Program-made: the position numbers and the translations under genes
In this document: piece by piece, positions 62,476-64,000 of the stretch
How the letters are laid out: every line of letters begins with the position of its first letter
Position numbering within the stretch: the first letter of the stretch is position 1
NCBI GenBank assembly: GCA_015832175.1
Contig: WJXW01000003.1
Coordinates: forward strand, 1,798,001-1,862,000
Origin: Paraphaeosphaeria minitans
Taxonomy: Eukaryota > Ascomycota > Dothideomycetes > Pleosporales > Didymosphaeriaceae
Reading direction: 5' to 3'
Length of the DNA stretch: 64,000 bases
Notes under the pieces: model-generated
Database searches by the model: none
What the model was told of the DNA's origin: nothing
The model's input: only the letters and a program-made list of their open reading frames with translations

Positions 62476-63474
62476 TTATCTCCCTCTTTACTAGGATTTG
62501 TCCTTAAATTATGTAACTATATTTTACGCCTAGTTATAACTAAAGCTTATCCTGCGTTATAAGTAGCGTTAGCTTACTTATATTATGCCTAAACAACCTT
62601 CTAAGTGTAGCACTACCTATTACTATTACCTAACTAATTTTATTAACTCCTTTAGCAAAGTTATAGTTAAGAAATACTTAACGTGTATAAAATATAACTA
62701 TGTTTATAAGATTTATGTTTAGTTTAGAAAATGTAGAGAATATATTTATTAAAGTTAATATTATAATATACGCGTTTTAGAGTCTAAGTTTAAGCGTTTA
62801 TTAATAGAGAAAAAGAAATTGCGTATATAGATAAAAAAGTTAAGAGAAACGTAGGAGGCTGTGTTTAAGGTCTATAAAAAGATGTTACAGAAATTATAGG
62901 TTACATATACATATAAAGATTAGTTATATTAGTAAATAGACTTACTAGATAAGCATACTAAGAATGTAATAGCAGTTAAGGAGAAAAATACTAAGGAGAC
63001 TAAATCTTATAAGGCTATTAATCTAGTAGTTAATAAGACTCTTTTAGGTTCTTTCTTATTCCCTATAACATAGAGCGCTTTTAAGGATTTCCTATTAGAA
63101 TTCTAGAATAATCTAGTGCTTTTACTATCTTAGGTATAAATATTATTATACTATATAGGTTATTAGTAGAATTCTCTAATCTTTTATTAATAGTTTCCTA
63201 AGTAGTTCTCTAGTTCCTAAGTGTTTTTGCTGTATAGGTAACCTTTCCACTTAATAAGGTACGCGTTGCTATACTAATTATATTCTAGAATTCTTTTAAC
63301 CTTAAATTTATTTTCTTCTTTAGTTCTGTAGTAGAAGGTAGTTCTAACTAGTGTATTAGGGTCTGCTAGTTCTAGTAGTAATATATAGAATACTAGATAT
63401 ATCTTTATATCTAGCAGTAGTTCTAACTTATAGTTTACTAGTAATATTTACTTAGAAATGTAAAATAGTCTAAC
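62476..63474 (-). mobile_element. Ty3/Gypsy chromovirus fragment, minus orientation
   Basis: Continues from the LTR at 61751-62475. A polypurine tract lies at 62476-62490. The part 63330-63474 closely matches 50205-50345 of the complete chromovirus (integrase C-terminal region), and 63140-63330 matches its chromodomain region. It ends at the inverted solo LTR. An opposite-strand ORF lies at 62585-63133. Confidence 0.7.
62585..63133 (+). pseudogene. Antisense accessory ORF of chromovirus, copy 3
   Basis: Starts MPKQPSKCSTTYYYYLTNF at an ATG 110 bp inside the 3' LTR edge and runs 182 codons to 63133, with about fourteen internal TAG/TAA codons. Features are KKYLTCIKYNYVYKIYV, then RKCREYIY, then a long charged helical part (ESKFKRLLIEKKKLRI, IDLLDKHTKNVIAVKEKN) and a C-terminal SAFKDFLLEF-NNLVLLL. 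Cysteine pairs are partly changed to Tyr. I recall similar Cys-rich plus coiled-coil hypothetical proteins, ending in a W-x-A-L-x-D-x-P-L-x-F-W-like motif, from many ascomycete genomes; a search is needed to confirm. Confidence 0.6.
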
Positions 63475-63786
63475 TGTCCATACAGTTTATCGTACAAATA
63501 GCACTAAGTGAAATAGGGGCCTGCCTACCTATAGGGACCCGCACAAGGACCCACTACTTAGGTCAGCGCTAAGAGGCAGAGACTTTATAAGGCCTTGCCT
63601 ACCTATAAGGACCTGCACAAGGACCCCCTACTTAAGTTAGCGCTAAGAGGTAGAGACTTTATAAAGCCCTTAGTGCCCCTTTGTATAATAAACTAGACGT
63701 AATTAATTAAACCTACTTCTTACCCTTTACACAATAGTATACTATTAACCCTTAAATACTTAATTATAAATTAAGCTAAACTAACA
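63475..63786 (-). mobile_element. Solo LTR, copy C, inverted
   Basis: 312 bp, the reverse complement of copy B, with TGTCCATACAG on the left and GCTAAACTAACA on the right. Flanks are CTAAC (63470-63474) and CTAAT (63787-63791), a possible target duplication with one C-to-T change. It has two internal units of about 74 bp. Confidence 0.8.
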
Positions 63787-64000
63787 CTAATTAGTAGTTA
63801 ATTCTAAATTAACTACAAACTAGTAAGGTCTAAAGACAGAGCGCCCTACAAGCTAGATACATAGGCTCTGTATTATTACCTTTACTAAAGATCAAATTTT
63901 AGATTATATAATAAGTAGAAACAAAGCGCACATATCTATAAAGAGTCGCATAATCTAGTCTAAGCTATTCTACAGAAAAGAAGGGAGATAATACCTTTAC
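63787..64000. other. AT-rich sequence, unidentified
   Basis: It does not visibly continue the chromovirus interrupted by the solo LTR. No motif was recognised before the window ends. Confidence 0.4.

Noticed and set aside
62014..63786. DNA transposon bounded by inverted repeats (copies B and C)
   Set aside because: Each copy has TG...CA-type ends, copy B has its own 5-bp duplication, and the sequence between them is chromovirus; two independent solo LTRs explain it better.

Overview
The window comes from a filamentous ascomycete. Short introns (44-100 bp, most near 50 bp) carry GTATGT/GTAAGT-type donors, CTAAC-type branch points and CAG/TAG acceptors. The genes are typical of Pezizomycotina: an FlbC-like C2H2 regulator, SAR1, ATP7, EGD2, RPL14, a NUP53-like nucleoporin and LtrA. 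A class of my own guess would be Dothideomycetes, because the genome is split into GC-balanced and very AT-rich compartments and because of the style of the F-box genes; this is inference only. Start codons below are ATG; longer open frames that begin at GTG or TTG were shortened to the first ATG.

Positions 1-36,280 are GC-balanced and hold the genes. A C2H2 regulator (3222-4373, minus) is followed by about 8.8 kb with no convincing gene but many micro- and minisatellites. Next come a C2H2 protein with a single-base frameshift (13183-14300, plus) and three minus-strand housekeeping genes: ATP7 (16074-16782), EGD2 (17173-17951) and RPL14 (18636-19192). An F-box-like gene (20299-21551, minus) is divergent from a NUP53-like gene (21793-23292, plus), which converges on SAR1 (23702-24849, minus). 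SAR1 needs a 2-nt microexon to be read. A GPI-anchored secreted protein (26196-27472, minus), a small membrane protein (29157-29630, plus), a second F-box gene (29702-31649, minus, frame break), an MFS transporter (32250-34071, plus) and the front part of an LtrA-like gene (35601 to about 36220, plus) complete this half. The LtrA gene has a frameshift and ends where the base composition changes.

Positions 36,280-64,000 are an AT-rich block with practically no open frame. It consists of LTR retrotransposons eroded in the manner of repeat-induced point mutation (RIP): CpA and TpG are scarce, Gln and Trp codons appear as stops, and catalytic Asp appears as Asn. It holds one Ty1/Copia element with both LTRs (38648-45406). 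A second, 5'-truncated Copia copy shares that element's right LTR and is split by a Ty3/Gypsy chromovirus (48935-55681, minus, 456-bp LTRs, 5-bp target duplication). Further Gypsy fragments and three copies of a 238/312-bp solo LTR are also present.

The most unusual observation is that all three minus-oriented chromovirus copies carry, between the chromodomain end of pol and the 3' LTR, an extra reading frame on the opposite strand. It encodes a small Cys-rich protein, followed by a charged coiled-coil stretch in two of the three. I propose this as an antisense accessory ORF of this chromovirus lineage.
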